DNA from: Pollenia angustigena
Taxonomy: Eukaryota; Arthropoda; Insecta; Diptera; Polleniidae
Direction of reading: 5' to 3'
Assembly (NCBI GenBank): GCA_930367215.1
Contig: OV884056.1
Coordinates: 40,114,308-40,178,307, forward strand
Length of the DNA: 64,000 nt
Both the position numbers and the translations under genes were made by a program. Below, piece by piece: positions 46,480 through 58,017 of the stretch (its first letter is position 1; the number at the start of each line of letters is the position of its first letter). The notes under the pieces were generated by a model. It was not told the origin of the DNA. It made no database searches and saw only the letters and a program-made list of their open reading frames with translations.

Positions 46480-47411
46480 TTTTTACTATTAAAAAATATA
46501 ATATATAAGAACCCAGATTATATATACTTTATAGGGTGTAGGATCAATATTGTAGAAATTACAAACGGAATGACAAAGTTATATATACCCTTTCTACCTT
46601 CGGTGAAGGGTATAAAAAGAGTAACTTTTGGGATTTCAGTATTTTGATTATAACTCAGCCATTATTTAACCGATTTGACAGATTTATATACCGACGTGTT
46701 TAGCAAGAAATTTACCATTTATTTGTGTTATAAAACTTGGACTCGGGAAGATCCATGGTTACCGAAAATGGGTATTTAAAAAAAAAAAAATTTAATTTTG
46801 GTCATAACTTTTTTGTGTCTGAACCGATTTTCCCGAGTTTTATGTAAAATATGTTCTACCGATATTTTGGTATATAAGTCATATCCATAGGAGATATGGC
46901 AGCCTTAAAATTTAGGTTTTTATACAATTTTTAATTTTTTTTGTACGGGAGGTACCACGCCCACTTCTCCAATCCCGCCCACATTTTGTAGGATGGTGTG
47001 TATTGGCAACCTTAATGGTGACTTTGGCTTTTGTCGTTCCCCAGATATACAGCAAAAAGTAATAAAAATACAACAAACACAAGGGATTTTTGGGAAAAAT
47101 TAGAGGTAGTCGTGGTTTTTTGCTCATATCTCAGCCATTTGTGGACCGATCTGGCTGAATTTCAATAGCAAAATTATAATAAGAATACCTGACATAAAGA
47201 TACCCCAACCAAGTCCCCATCATTTCTGGGGGCTTCGGAAAACCCATCTCAACAGACAGACGGACAGACGGACAACCGGTTTTGAACTTCGCTTTTCATA
47301 AGAACCCAGAATATATATACTTTATAGGGTGTAGGATCAATATTGTAGAAATTACAAACGGAATGACAAAGTTATATATACCCTTTCTACCTTCGGTGAA
47401 GGGTATAAACA
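46480..47411. repeat. Family B repeat, two ends in tandem (46480-46618 and 46620-47411)
   Basis: Both parts end with the same 3' block: AATATATATACTTTATAGGG, TCAATATTGTAGAAATTAC and GGTGAAGGGTATAAA. The longer part includes CACGCCCACTTCTCCAATCC, two AACCGATTT-containing segments, AAAATTAGAGGTAGTCGTGG and GACAGACGGACAGACGGACA. Confidence 0.65.
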
Positions 47412-47542
47412 TAATCTATATTAGGGTGGCCGTTATTTTCTTTTTTTTGATTTCTTATATTCTCCCCCCCCAAATCGGTTCAGTTTTATGTAAAAAAAAA
47501 TACAAAAAAATTTCGTAGCGATAAGTTGTGTTTTAGGGGGGG

Positions 47543-48681
47543 CGTCCGCCCCTCAAAGTTTGCCATCAAGCCATTTATTCAAATGTAATTTGTTTGCAAT
47601 GACTATCTCTTAAAAACAACATTTTACAAGAACATGATATATGGCAATATTTTAGCTCTTCTAGTCAACAACATTAGCCTCGAAGAAAGTTTTTTGCGAA
47701 AATTAATATTTAAGAAAATAATTAAGAAAATAACAACAAAATTCCAAACATTTTATATACGTTTTATATATATAAAAGAGGGATTTAATGTCAAGTGAAC
47801 TAATTTTGAAATCGATGTCTTTCGATTTGGATGAAATTTGCACCAACGTTAGTCCTATTGAATAGTAGTTTAGACACAAATTTTCAACAAGATCGGTCAA
47901 AAAGTTTCTGAGTTTGGGGGGGTCAAAGTTTGAAATTTTGGCCATATAGGTGTTCTTTCACATCCATGTAACTTATTACCAATTGGGGTTAGCAAAATTT
48001 GTCCCAAGCAGCTTAGATAGCTATTTGATCAATCTTTAAAAAAAAATTTTTTTTGTTTTTTTTTGAATTTTTTAAAATTTTTTTTTTAAATTTACAACTT
48101 GGCAAAAAAAAAAAAAAAAAAAAGTTTTAAATATAAAAAAAATATGTTAAAAAATTTTTTAAAAAAACCAAAAAATTTTTTTTAAAAAGATTGATTAAAT
48201 AGCTATCTAAGCTGCTTGAGACAAATTTTGCTAACCCCAATTGGTAATAAGTTACATGGATGTGAAAGAACACCTGTATGGCCAAAATTTCAAACTTTGA
48301 CCCTCCCAAACTCAGAAACTTTTTGACCGATCTTGTTGAAAATTTGTGTCTGAACTACTATTCAATGGGACTAACGGTGGTGCAAATTTCATCCAAATCG
48401 AAAGATTTCGATTTCAAAATTAGTTCACTTGACATTAAATCCCTCTTTTATATATATAAAACGTATATAAAATTTGGAATTTTGTTGTTATTTTCTTAAT
48501 TATTTTCTTAAATATTAATTTTAGCAAAAAACTTTCTTCGAGGCTAATATTGTTGACTAGAAGAGCTAAAATATTGCCATATACCATGTTCTTGTAAAAT
48601 GTTGTTTTTAAGAGATAGTCATATGCAAACAAATTACATTTGAATAAATGGCTTGATGGCAAACTTTGAGGGGCCGACGCA
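47543..48681. repeat. Large palindrome, arms about 550 bp
   Basis: The left arm from CCCCTCAAAGTTTGCCATC and right arm ending GATGGCAAACTTTGAGGGG are reverse complements with few differences, meeting near 48110 in a poly-A/T loop. The same 73-80 residue frame is readable out of each arm in opposite directions, starting at TTG. This is a consequence of the palindrome and not evidence for a gene. Confidence 0.8.
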
Positions 48682-48819
48682 CAGTGCTTTGGCCCATAGA
48701 CATAAATCAAAAAAAAAACAAGTCTTATATTGTGCTTAAAAATGTACAGATCGATAGATAACAAAATAATTAAAATGAATTTTGAAGAATTTTTAAGATT
48801 TAACTCTTTTTGGCGGCGC

Positions 48820-49760
48820 TAGAGGGCGCCAAAGTTTGAGAATTAATAGTAAAAATGGCCAAACAACTACTTGAGTTTTACATGCTTTAGGAAAACTGTT
48901 GTAAAACTGTTGTTTTTTAAAGCACGAGATTGAAATTTTTTTCTGTAGTAGTTTACTATATTTAGAACTAACTGTAAAAAATTTTTATTGATTTATTTTC
49001 TCATAAGTGTTTTTTTATTGGTTTGAAAAATGCTTATTATTTACTTAAGCTCTAAAAATTTTCTAACTTTGATGGAATATTAAAAAAAAAGAAAAATATG
49101 GTCTATGGGTTTTTTTCTGATTTCGAATATTTAGACTGTTTTCTAATAACTACAAAAAAAAAATTGAAAAAATTTTACCACAACTTGAAAAAAAAAAACT
49201 TTTTTTAAATGGCTATTTTCATGATTTTTGATCAAATTTTGATAGTTTTCAGGAGTTTTAAAGACAATTAACTACAAATACTGTGAAATATTAATTCAAA
49301 CTTATACCATTCAATAAAAAACAACAAAAATCAAAATATGTATAAAAAATTGTTTGTGTTTGTCTGCATTTTACGGCATAAGAGGGCGCTGAAATCACAA
49401 ATGCTTTTGGTATTTTATTGTTTCAAGAAAATAATTGTAAAAAATTAATTTTTTGGATTACGAGATTCAAATTTTTTTCTGTAACAGCTAACTATATTCT
49501 AAACCATCTATAAAAAAATTTTACTGGAATTATGCTCCTATACATATTTTTTATTGGTTTGAAAAATGCTTATTATTTAGTTAAGCTCTAAAAATTTCTT
49601 AACTTTGATGGAATATTAAAAAAAAAAAAAAATATGGTCTATGGGTTTTTTTCTGATTTCGAATATTTAGACTGTTTTCTAATAACTACAAAAAAAAAAA
49701 TTGAAAAAATTTTACCACAACTTAAAAAAAAATTTATTTAAAAAAATGCTATTTTCGTGA
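48820..49760. repeat. Direct repeats of about 550 bp
   Basis: Blocks including TATGGTCTATGGGTTTTTTT, GATTTCGAATATTTAGACTG and GCTTATTATTTA(C/G)TTAAGC occur at about 48940-49210 and again at about 49480-49745. A weaker third start (AGATGGCGCTAAA) is near 49925. Confidence 0.65.
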
Positions 49761-50204
49761 TTTTTGCTCAAACTTTCATAGATTGAATTAGTTAAAAAAA
49801 AAATAAACTAGGAACATAATAAGAAAAAAATCCAAATATATATACTATTGAATTAGAAAAATTGACAAGATAAATTAAAAAAAATTAGTATAACAGTTGT
49901 GTCTGTTTCTTTTTGTCGACACAAGATGGCGCTAAATTCCCAGATGACGTTGGTTTTTCATCGTATAAAGAATATTTTCAAAATGTGACTTAGTGCCGTT
50001 ATTTTTTATTTAAATTGAAGATGGTTACGTGACAGAAGTTTTTTTTTGGTAACAGCCTTTGTTTGTAGTAAGAGCAATTCTATTGTGGAGTGTTCGAAAA
50101 TATTGCATACAGGGTTTTCAATTTAAAAGAAAATAAAAATTTTCTATTAAAATGTTAAATCAATTTATATATTTAATAAATACTTACTTTTACAAACGAG
50201 TAAA

Positions 50205-50634
50205 AGTGAGGGCGCGTGGTCCAAAAAATGAACGTGCACATCTCTAATCAATTTTATTGCAATCAAAATCAGCTTATCAAATTTTATTGGAATCTTTCTA
50301 TTTTTGAACATAGCTCCCATACAAATCATTCTCCCGAAAATAGCTTTTAATGCCAGCTTCCTTAAAAATATATGTAGTAACATACCAATATAAACCATAG
50401 GTTACATATAAACCCTCATCCAAAAAACCCATATATGAAGATGAAGATATCTAAATAATATTCGGCAGAAAGAACTTTGAAACGAATCTTAACCTCATAA
50501 CATAATTTTGTTCTGGTGGGTCCATGATTGCCCATGGGTCCCAAATAGATTACAATCTAGAAACTTTGTTTTTAAATACTATGCTATAGGATATCACATG
50601 GTCGGGCTTGACCGATTATACTTTCTTACTTGTT
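50205..50634. repeat. Family C repeat, 3' end fragment
   Basis: Ends with GGATATCACATGGTCGGGC, TTGACCGATTATACTTTC and TTACTTGTT, as does 27482-28180. It is embedded in the long-TIR element. Confidence 0.6.
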
Positions 50635-51196
50635 ATTTTTGCACGAGCATTTTAAGCGTTTTTCACTCATTTTTCATTAAATGATGTTTTTGTATTTTTC
50701 ACATTTATAATCCGATTCTACCAAAATTTGGCACACATATATATCTAACAAATATCAATTTTCATACCAAATTTTATTACGATCGGATAATTTTTGGAAG
50801 TGTTATAACATTTTTAAGAAAAAGGATATATGGCAGGACCTTGAGTCCTTGTTCAGATTTAAGTGAAAATTTGCACATACGTTGCTAGTTGTGTGTGTAT
50901 TAGTATGACCATTTTTTGTAGTTTTGTGGGCTTTATTGAAGCTAAAATTACATTTTTCCATTTCAGGACACATGGGAGGTAGGCGTGTCCTTGGACCGAT
51001 TTGTCCAAAAATTCACATTTTTCTTAACTAAGCTATTCTATGCTTGTGTACCAAATTTCAAAAATTTCTGACAACTCCTTCTATTTATGTCCCTTCGTTA
51101 TATGGGGACAAAGCACTGTGCGACGCCCCCCCTAAAACACAACTTATCGCTACGAAATTGTTTTGTATTTTTTTTTACATAAAACTGAACCGATTT

Positions 51197-51219
51197 GGGG
51201 GGGGGGGGGGGGGGGGGGG
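51197..51219 (+). repeat. G23 homopolymer
   Basis: A run of 23 G in the right TIR. The matching position in the left TIR has only eight C (47464-47471). Confidence 0.95.
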
Positions 51220-51274
51220 AGAATATAAGAAATCAAAAAAAAAAAGTTCTCCATACAACTAACGGCCACGCTAA

Positions 51275-54129
51275 TCTATATCTATATATATATAAAATTG
51301 TAACGTTACTGACTCACTGACTGACTGACTCACTGACTCACTGATTCATCATCGCACAGCCTAAACGCCTGAAGCTAGACACTTGAAATTTGGACCAGAG
51401 ATTGGTCACTCCCCAAATCGATCCACTAAGACGGGATTTTTGGAAATTCGAATGTTTAGGGGGTAAAAAAGGGTAAAAACGGGAAAATTCGATAACCTTA
51501 TATCTCCAAAACTAAAAGAGATACAAAAAAAATTTAATACCTATCGTTGTTCTTTAGAAAAATAAGCGGACAGGTGTCTGGTACTTTTTTGAAATTTGGC
51601 CCTATTTGGGAGTAAACGGGTAATATCTGAATTTTAGTACTTTTTTGACACCCCATCTATCTTTTGAACCAATAAACATAGAAACAAAGTTAATACCGCA
51701 TTCGAAACTTATCAAAAAAATACGAATACAAATTTGGTACTTTTTCGAAATTCGAACATTTAAGGGGTAAAAATCGTAATTATTTTTGGTACTTTTTTTA
51801 AAAAACATTTTTCTCCATTTTTTGAAATATTCGTACTAAATTATGGGCTGCCACTATAATACTGAAATTTTTTGTACTTTAATGGGGTGAAAAATAGTAC
51901 CAAAAAAGGGGAATACAGGAAATTTGATATTTTACTTAACTTTTTGGTATTTTTTAAATTATCGTTATGTTGGACCTAAAAACATAAGATTCAACATGCA
52001 ATGTCGTGTATGGATAAGAATCTATGACGGAACTTTTTGGTACTTTTTTGTTCTTTAACTGGTACTTTTTGAATTTCCTTTAGTATTGGACCTAGAAACA
52101 TAAAATTCAATATGCAATATCCTGGATGGATGAGAATCTATAAGAATGAACTTTTTGGTACTTTTTTATTCTTTGATTGGTACTTTTTGAATTTCAGTTG
52201 GTATTGGACCTAGAAAGATAAAATTAAAAATGCAAGGTCCTGAGTAGATAAGAATTAATAAGAGGGAAGTTGTTGGTACTTTTTTGTTCATTTACTGGTA
52301 CTTTTTGAATTTCCGTCAGTATTGGACCTAGAAACATAAAATTAAACATGCACGATCCTGTGTAAATGAGAATCTTTTAGTGGGATCTTATTGGTACTTT
52401 TTTATTCGATAGCTGGTACTTTTTGAATTTCCGTTAGTATTGGGCCTAGAAACATAAAATTAAACATGGAACCTCTTGAGTGAATGACAATCTGTAAGAG
52501 AGATGTTTTTGGTACTTTTTCGTTTTTTAAATGGTACTTTTTTTAAATTTTCGCTAATGTTGGTCTAATGAACATAAAATTAAACCTGCATGGTCCTGAG
52601 TGAATGAGAATCTCTAAAAGCGCTTATTGGTACTTCTTAGTTATTAAACTGGTACTTTTTGAATATCCGTTATTATTGGACTGAGAAACATAAGATTGAA
52701 TATACAATGCCCTAAGTGGATAAGAATCTATAAGAGGGAAGTTTTTGGTACTTCTTTGTTCTTTAACTGTTACTTTTTGAATTTCCGTTTGTATTGGACC
52801 TAGAAACATAAAATTAAACATACAAGGTCCTGAGTGTAAGAGGGCTTTTTGGTACTATTTTGTTCTTTAACTGGTACCTTCTATATTTCCGTATTTATTG
52901 GATCTAGCAACATAAAATTAAACATGCAAGTTCCTGAGTGAATGAGAATCTGTAAAAGGGATTTTTTGCTACTTTTTCGTTCTCTAACTTTTATTTTTTT
53001 TAAATAAACTGGTACTTTTTTTAAGTTAATATTTATTTTTGTGCATTAAATAAAAAAGCAAATTGGTGTCTGGTACTTTTACGAAATTTGGTCGTTTTAG
53101 GTAGAAAATCTAAAAAACATCAAAAATTCGCTAACCTTATATCTCCTAAACAAAAAGAGATACAAAAAATTGAATACTAATTATTGTTCATTAAAAAATA
53201 AACGGACAGGTGTCTGGTACTTTTTTGAAGTACGGCCTTTTTGGGATGTAAAAGGGTAAATAAATATTGTATCACATTTTCAGCTTATCTAAAAAATACA
53301 AAACAGATTTGGACCTTTTTCGAAATTCAAACGTTTAAGGTGTGAAAATCGTTCCTAATTTTGTTACTTTTTTCACAACATTTTTCTCCATCTCTATATA
53401 ATATAAATTTGTAAAGTAACTGACTGATTCATCATCGCACATCCTAAACTCCTGAAGCTAAAAAGCTGACTTTTGGACCAGAGGTTTGCCTCTCGCCAAA
53501 TCGATCCCGCTAACCTCAAAAATTAAAGAGATCCAAAAAATTTAACACTAATTGTTGTTCATTAAAAAAAAATAAGGGGACAGGTGCCTGGTACTTTTTT
53601 GAAATTTGGTCCTTTTGGGGAGTAAACGCGTACGACCTGTACATATTTTGGAACCTTTTTGTCATTCCATCTATCTTTTAAACCAAAACATTTTCTTCAT
53701 TTTATGACACAAATGTACTAAATTATTGGATCCCATAACAACACTGAAATTTTTGATACATGAATGGGGAGAAAAAGTATCAAAAAGGATAATACCGGAA
53801 AATAACTTTCTTTCTATGCTTTTGTGTCCTACGTGTGGTACTTTTTGAAATTTCTATAATATTGAACTTAGAAACACAATATTATAGGTACAAAGTTCTG
53901 TGTGAATATCAACCAATGAGAAAAAAAAAATTTTTGAGTTTTTTCGCTAACACCTAGATACATATACTTTGGCATATAAATATGTTCATCAAAGGAAAGG
54001 CCCGACTACAAAGTAGTGAGTTAAATGCTAGAATTTAAGCAAGTTTAAACCTAGAAAAATAAACTTTGGCGTAAAAATATCTCCACGAAGAAAAAGGAGA
54101 CGCTAACGAAGTTGCGGGTTAAATGCTAG
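51275..54129 (+). mobile_element. Non-autonomous Helitron(s) with about 118-bp tandem array
   Basis: The 5' end TCTATATCTATATATATATA follows A, with an ACTGACTCACTG-type satellite after it. The 3' end has a CGC-AAC/GTTGCG hairpin and AAATG before CTAG (54126-54129), followed by T. A unit of about 118 bp (TGGTACTTTTTGAATTTCC, ATTGGACCTAGAAACATAAA) repeats about nine times at 51930-53010. A second 5' end (TCTCTATATAATATAAATTT, 53391) and an extra CTAG end (54028-54031) show that two related Helitrons are joined or nested. No Rep/helicase was seen. Confidence 0.82.
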
Positions 54130-54133
54130 TAAT

Positions 54134-55513
54134 AAATAAAAAAAGAAAAATGCCTACCTAGGAAAAACAAAATTAATTATAAAAAAAAATAAAATAAAAT
54201 AAAAACGGGAAATTAAAAGGCGTAAATATGTATTAAATATACATAGGTATGAATATAAAATTTATTAATAGGTAGGTAACTATATTTAAAAAAAACAAAA
54301 ACTGATCAATTTTTTCAGATAAAAAAAGTTTTTAAATACCTATAAAGAAAAATGTGATGAGTGGGATTCGAACCCTTAAACCAAAAGAAAGTTGTAACAA
54401 ACAAACCATCCAGACCATTGGACCACCGAAATACATAAACATCTGTTGTTGATACGAGTACATGATTTAAATATTCATTCATAGTAAATTGAAGTATGTG
54501 TTTAGTGTTTGTGTATAATACGGGAGGTGTTTATTTATTACGTACATATATGCAATATTAAAGAAAAGAAGTTCACCACGAATATTTCAAATGAAAAAAA
54601 AAAAACACAAACAAAAAAACATTGCAATGCCAACACACAATTGTTTTACAGGGTTACCATTAGTAATTTTTAAACGTAAAGTCGCAAAAACCGCCGTTTT
54701 GGTTAATAAAACTCGCAAACCTTTTTGAATGATTTTTATTTATCAATAATACAACATGAACAGACGAAGCAATTGCTTAAATTGTTTGTGCTTTTAAATA
54801 AGTTTTGTGCAAAAATATTATATGTATTTGAATTTATTTTTGCATAAATTTTCTAAAAAGCTGACTTATTTGTTATCCATGTCAACAATAAAAAGGCAAT
54901 GATTGCTTTTAATATTTTGACGTCAAACGTTGTTATTTGTACAAATTACCGGTTATTTGTTAAAAAAAAAAAATAGTCGTAAAATTACATGATGAGGGCA
55001 TTTCTAGTAGTCAATGAATATTTTTTTTTTACAGGAGGATAACCCTGCAATTTTGTGCGATTTTTAATAAAGAATTTTAAGCAGTGTGACCATTTAAGCA
55101 ATTGTGCAGGTTAATTTAGCATTAATAATCTTTACATTTTCAATTAAGCGCTTGGCATTTTAATCATTTTTATAAAATATTTCAAGCTTTTTTTAGAATT
55201 ATTGTAAAAATTGAAGACTGGTTTTGTTGATTTAACTTAAGTTTTTTATGTAGGTATATTTTGACTTAAAATAGTTATAATTCTTGTTTTTAAAATATCT
55301 TACCAGTTTTGTAAAACATAAACATATGACCTCACCATGATGTTGATTGTTAAAATTATTTGATATTACGCTATAAAAGTTCAAAGAAAGTTAATTTTAT
55401 TTTTTTACAAGACGTTAGCCCTGCATGTGCGATTTTTAATGAAGACTTTTAAGTAGTGTGACCATTTTGGCATTTTTGAAGGTAAATTCAGCACCAAAGA
55501 CTTAGATTTAACA
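54134..55513. mobile_element. Family A repeat, copy 5 (best uninterrupted copy)
   Basis: Provides the empty sites for the hAT and Harbinger insertions of copy 1. The order is AATTAAAAGGCGTAAAT, tRNA-like module (54357-54435), GAAGTTCACCACGAAT, TTTTACAGGGTTACCATTAG, AGCTGACTTATTTG, AGGCAATGATTGC and the two internal repeats containing GTGTGACCATTT. Confidence 0.7.
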
Positions 55514-55517
55514 TTAA

Positions 55518-55744
55518 GCTTCGTACAGACGATGGTCAAATCTTACAATATTGGAAGCAGGCGTCGCCAACAGCAATATTTTTCTGACAATGGTCCATTG
55601 TCAGATGCATTAATTTTGCACTTCTGCAAATAGAAATGAGCTTACAATGTTCACACAGTTGTAAGACATTTTAGGCAATTTTAATGCAATTTAAGCAACG
55701 CTGCTTACCAATATTGTAAGATCTGACCATCGTCTGTACGAAGC
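55518..55744. mobile_element. TTAA-flanked MITE, GCTTCGTACAGACGATGGTC ends
   Basis: The inverted ends GCTTCGTACAGACGATGGTC and complement (extending about 38 bp to CAATATTGG with one gap) are flanked by TTAA at 55514-55517 and 55745-55748. It is 227 bp and fits piggyBac-type mobilisation. Confidence 0.82.
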
Positions 55745-56383
55745 TTAAGGCATTAATGCCTACCTATACACATAAATAATGGTGTTTTCTTTTCTGACAA
55801 TAATGTTCCATATATGCTGCCATTCGTGCGGGGTTTTGTTCCATTCTAAAAATATATGCAAAAATGTGAGTTGTCGTTTTCCTTCCTAAACATGTTGCAA
55901 CAATAAATGGTAAATTTGTTCATCTCCGTGAACATAACAAAGTAGTTAACAAAGTAAATCTTGTTTCACACAAAAGAAAGAGAGCAACAAAATATGTCTC
56001 TCTTCTCCTCATTAAAATTGAGTATTTCTGACCGAGCAGAACTAAACTTAGGTGCGGCCAAGCTAAAATAGCGAAATATTGTGAATAGATATGGCAACTT
56101 TAGCCATTCTATAGAGAATAATATCTTCTTCTTGTTTTCGGTGTATGGGAGAGAATTTCGGCTTTTAACAAAGATAACAAAGTAAAACCGGAAATGTTAT
56201 TTATAAAATAATAAATAATTAAAATATTGCGACAAATTATTAGAAAAACTAATATATTTAAATTAGTTTACAAATGTTTGTGTTGCATTCCTTTAAAATA
56301 TATATTTTAAGTTTAAAAAAAAATAAATTTCTATTAAACTTCACTCATAAATTTCTATTGAACTTCACTCATTTTACTTTTTT

Positions 56384-57450
56384 GGCCCTGGGGCCAAATT
56401 TAGGACTTCTGACTAACTTCTGTGAATTGGGCGTTGTAGCGGGCCACCTTATCTACAATTTGACATACATTTCATTTTGGGCGCTAGTTTTTTGTAGAAC
56501 AAAGTTTTCAAAAAAGTATTTCTAGCCAATTCACTCATTTTACTTATTTGGCCCTGGGGCCAAATTTAGGACTTCTGACTAACTTCTGTGAATTGGGCGT
56601 TGTAGCGGGCCACCTTATCTACAATTTGACATACATTTCATTTTGGGCGCTAGTTTTTTGTAGAACAAAGTTTTCAAAAAAGTATTTCTAGCCAATTCAC
56701 TCATTTTACTTATTTGGCCCTGGGGCCAAATTTAGGACTTTTGACAAACTTCTGTGAATTGGGCGTTGTAGCGGGCCACCTTATCTACAATTTGACATAC
56801 ATTTCATTTTGGGCGCTAGTTTTTTGTAGAACAAAGTTTTCAAAAAAGTATTTCTAGCCAATTCACTCATTTTACTTATTTGGCCCTGGGGCCAAATTTA
56901 GGACTTCTGACTAACTTCTGTGAATTGGGCGTTGTAGCGGGCCACCTTATTATCTACAATTTGACATACATTTCATTTTGGGCGCTAGTTTTTTGTAGAA
57001 CAAAGTTTTCAAAAAAGTATTTCTAGCCAATTCACTCATTTTACTTATTTGGCCCTGGGGCCAAATTTAGGACTTCTGACTAACTTCTGTGAATTGGGCG
57101 TTGTAGCGGGCCACCTTAGCTGCAACTTGACATACATTTCATTTTGGGCGCTAGTTTTTTGTAGAACAAAGTTTTCAAAAAAGTATTTCTAGCCAATTCA
57201 CTCATTTTACTTATTTGGCCCTGGGGCCAAATTTAGGACTTCTGACTAACTTCTGTGAATTGGGCGTTGTAGCGGGCCACCTAAGCTGCAATTTGACATA
57301 CATTTCATTTTGGGCGCTAGTTTTTTGTAGAACAAAGTTTTCAAAAAAGTATATCTAGCCAATTCACTCATTTTACTTTTTTGGACCTGGGGCCAAATTT
57401 AGGACTTCTGACTAACTTCTGTGAATTGGGCGTTGTAGCGGGCCACCTTT
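56384..57450 (+). repeat. 166-bp tandem array, left arm (about 6.4 units)
   Basis: The spacing is 166 bp except for one 169-bp step caused by a TTA duplication (CTTATTATC). Unit landmarks: GGGCGTTGTAGCGGGCCACC, ATTTTGGGCGCTAGTTTTTT. Confidence 0.95.
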
Positions 57451-57458
57451 TTTTTTTG

Positions 57459-57489
<31 letters not shown>

Positions 57490-58017
57490 GTCAATTTTTT
57501 TTTTTTTTTTTATTGAATCTTCATATATTAAATATGAACTAACAATAATTAATCAAATCTTAACCTAATACGTTATTTTATCTCCTGCCAGTGCCAGACA
57601 AAATTTTCTTCATCACGGGTTATGTTCACTTCTATAGGTGTTTATCGCTCATCTAATTGGGTAAGTGCTGCAGTGTCTCTTCTTCTTAAGCGAGTGTGGC
57701 CGCCATGATTTAAAATATTTCGAGCTAGTGGATTTGGGTGTTGTTCAAGCCTTTTTAAATATTTTATTGCATATTTTGTAATCATAGATTTCACGAATGG
57801 CACATTGAGATCCTTATGAATGTTTGAGTTTTTAACATACCAGGGAGCGGCTGTGATTATTCGAAGAAGTTTATTTTGGCGCCTTTGAATTTTGTCGATA
57901 TTAGAGGCCGAGGCAGTGCCCCATAGTTGAATACCGTAGCACCAGATAGGCTTTAAGATAGAGTTGTAAAGTAGAAGCTTGCAATCGAGACTAAGGACAG
58001 AATTTCTTCCAAAAAAA
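57449..58017 (-). mobile_element. 5'-truncated Jockey-type LINE insertion in the foldback loop
   Basis: The minus strand holds the end of a Jockey-type ORF2, a short 3' region and a long poly-A tail (plus-strand T tracts at 57449-57511, interrupted twice by GTCAA). It lies precisely between the two inverted arrays. Confidence 0.85.
57642..58013 (-). CDS. Jockey-type ORF2 C-terminal fragment, open to its stop
   Basis: The frame reads FGRNSVLSLDCKLLLYNSIL, KPIWCYGIQLWGTASASNID and NKLLRIITAAPWYVKNSNIH, then KDLNVPF and a C-terminal RRRDTAALTQLDER before the stop at 57642. This is the region after the reverse transcriptase core in Jockey-clade LINEs (GRNSKLS..NKLLLY...KPIWTYGIQLWGTAS). It is uninterrupted, so the insertion is young, but 5'-truncated without RT catalytic motifs or an ATG. 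It cannot produce a functional protein. Confidence 0.85.
   Translation of the reverse strand, partial: FGRNSVLSLDCKLLLYNSILKPIWCYGIQLWGTASASNIDKIQRRQNKLLRIITAAPWYVKNSNIHKDLNVPFVKSMITKYAIKYLKRLEQHPNPLARNILNHGGHTRLRRRDTAALTQLDER

Larger units (their letters stand above)
47422..51272. mobile_element. 3.85-kb long-TIR element with 9-bp duplication (Mutator-like?)
   Basis: The left end AGGGTGGCCGTTA and right end TAACGGCCACGCT are inverted. The repeat continues inward about 120 bp through GATTTCTTATATTCTCCCC, AAATCGGTTCAGTTTTATG, TCGTAGCGATAAGTTGTG and GGGGGGCGTC. AATCTATAT flanks both ends (47413-47421, 51273-51281). Duplications of 9-10 bp with long TIRs suggest a Mutator-like element, but no transposase was found. 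The body includes a large palindrome, roughly 550-bp direct repeats (about 48820-49230 and 49380-49760) and a family C fragment. Confidence 0.75.

Noticed and set aside
47703..48499. Matching 73-80 residue proteins (SNFDPPKLRNFLTDLVENLC) on opposite strands
   Set aside because: They are mirror images from the palindrome arms, start at TTG, and contain the generic ACCGATCTTGTTGAAAATTT repeat word; there is no sign of a gene.
51930..53010. A CRISPR-like array (regular 118-bp repeats)
   Set aside because: Repeats are long, diverged and contiguous without spacers, and lie in a Helitron in a eukaryotic genome.
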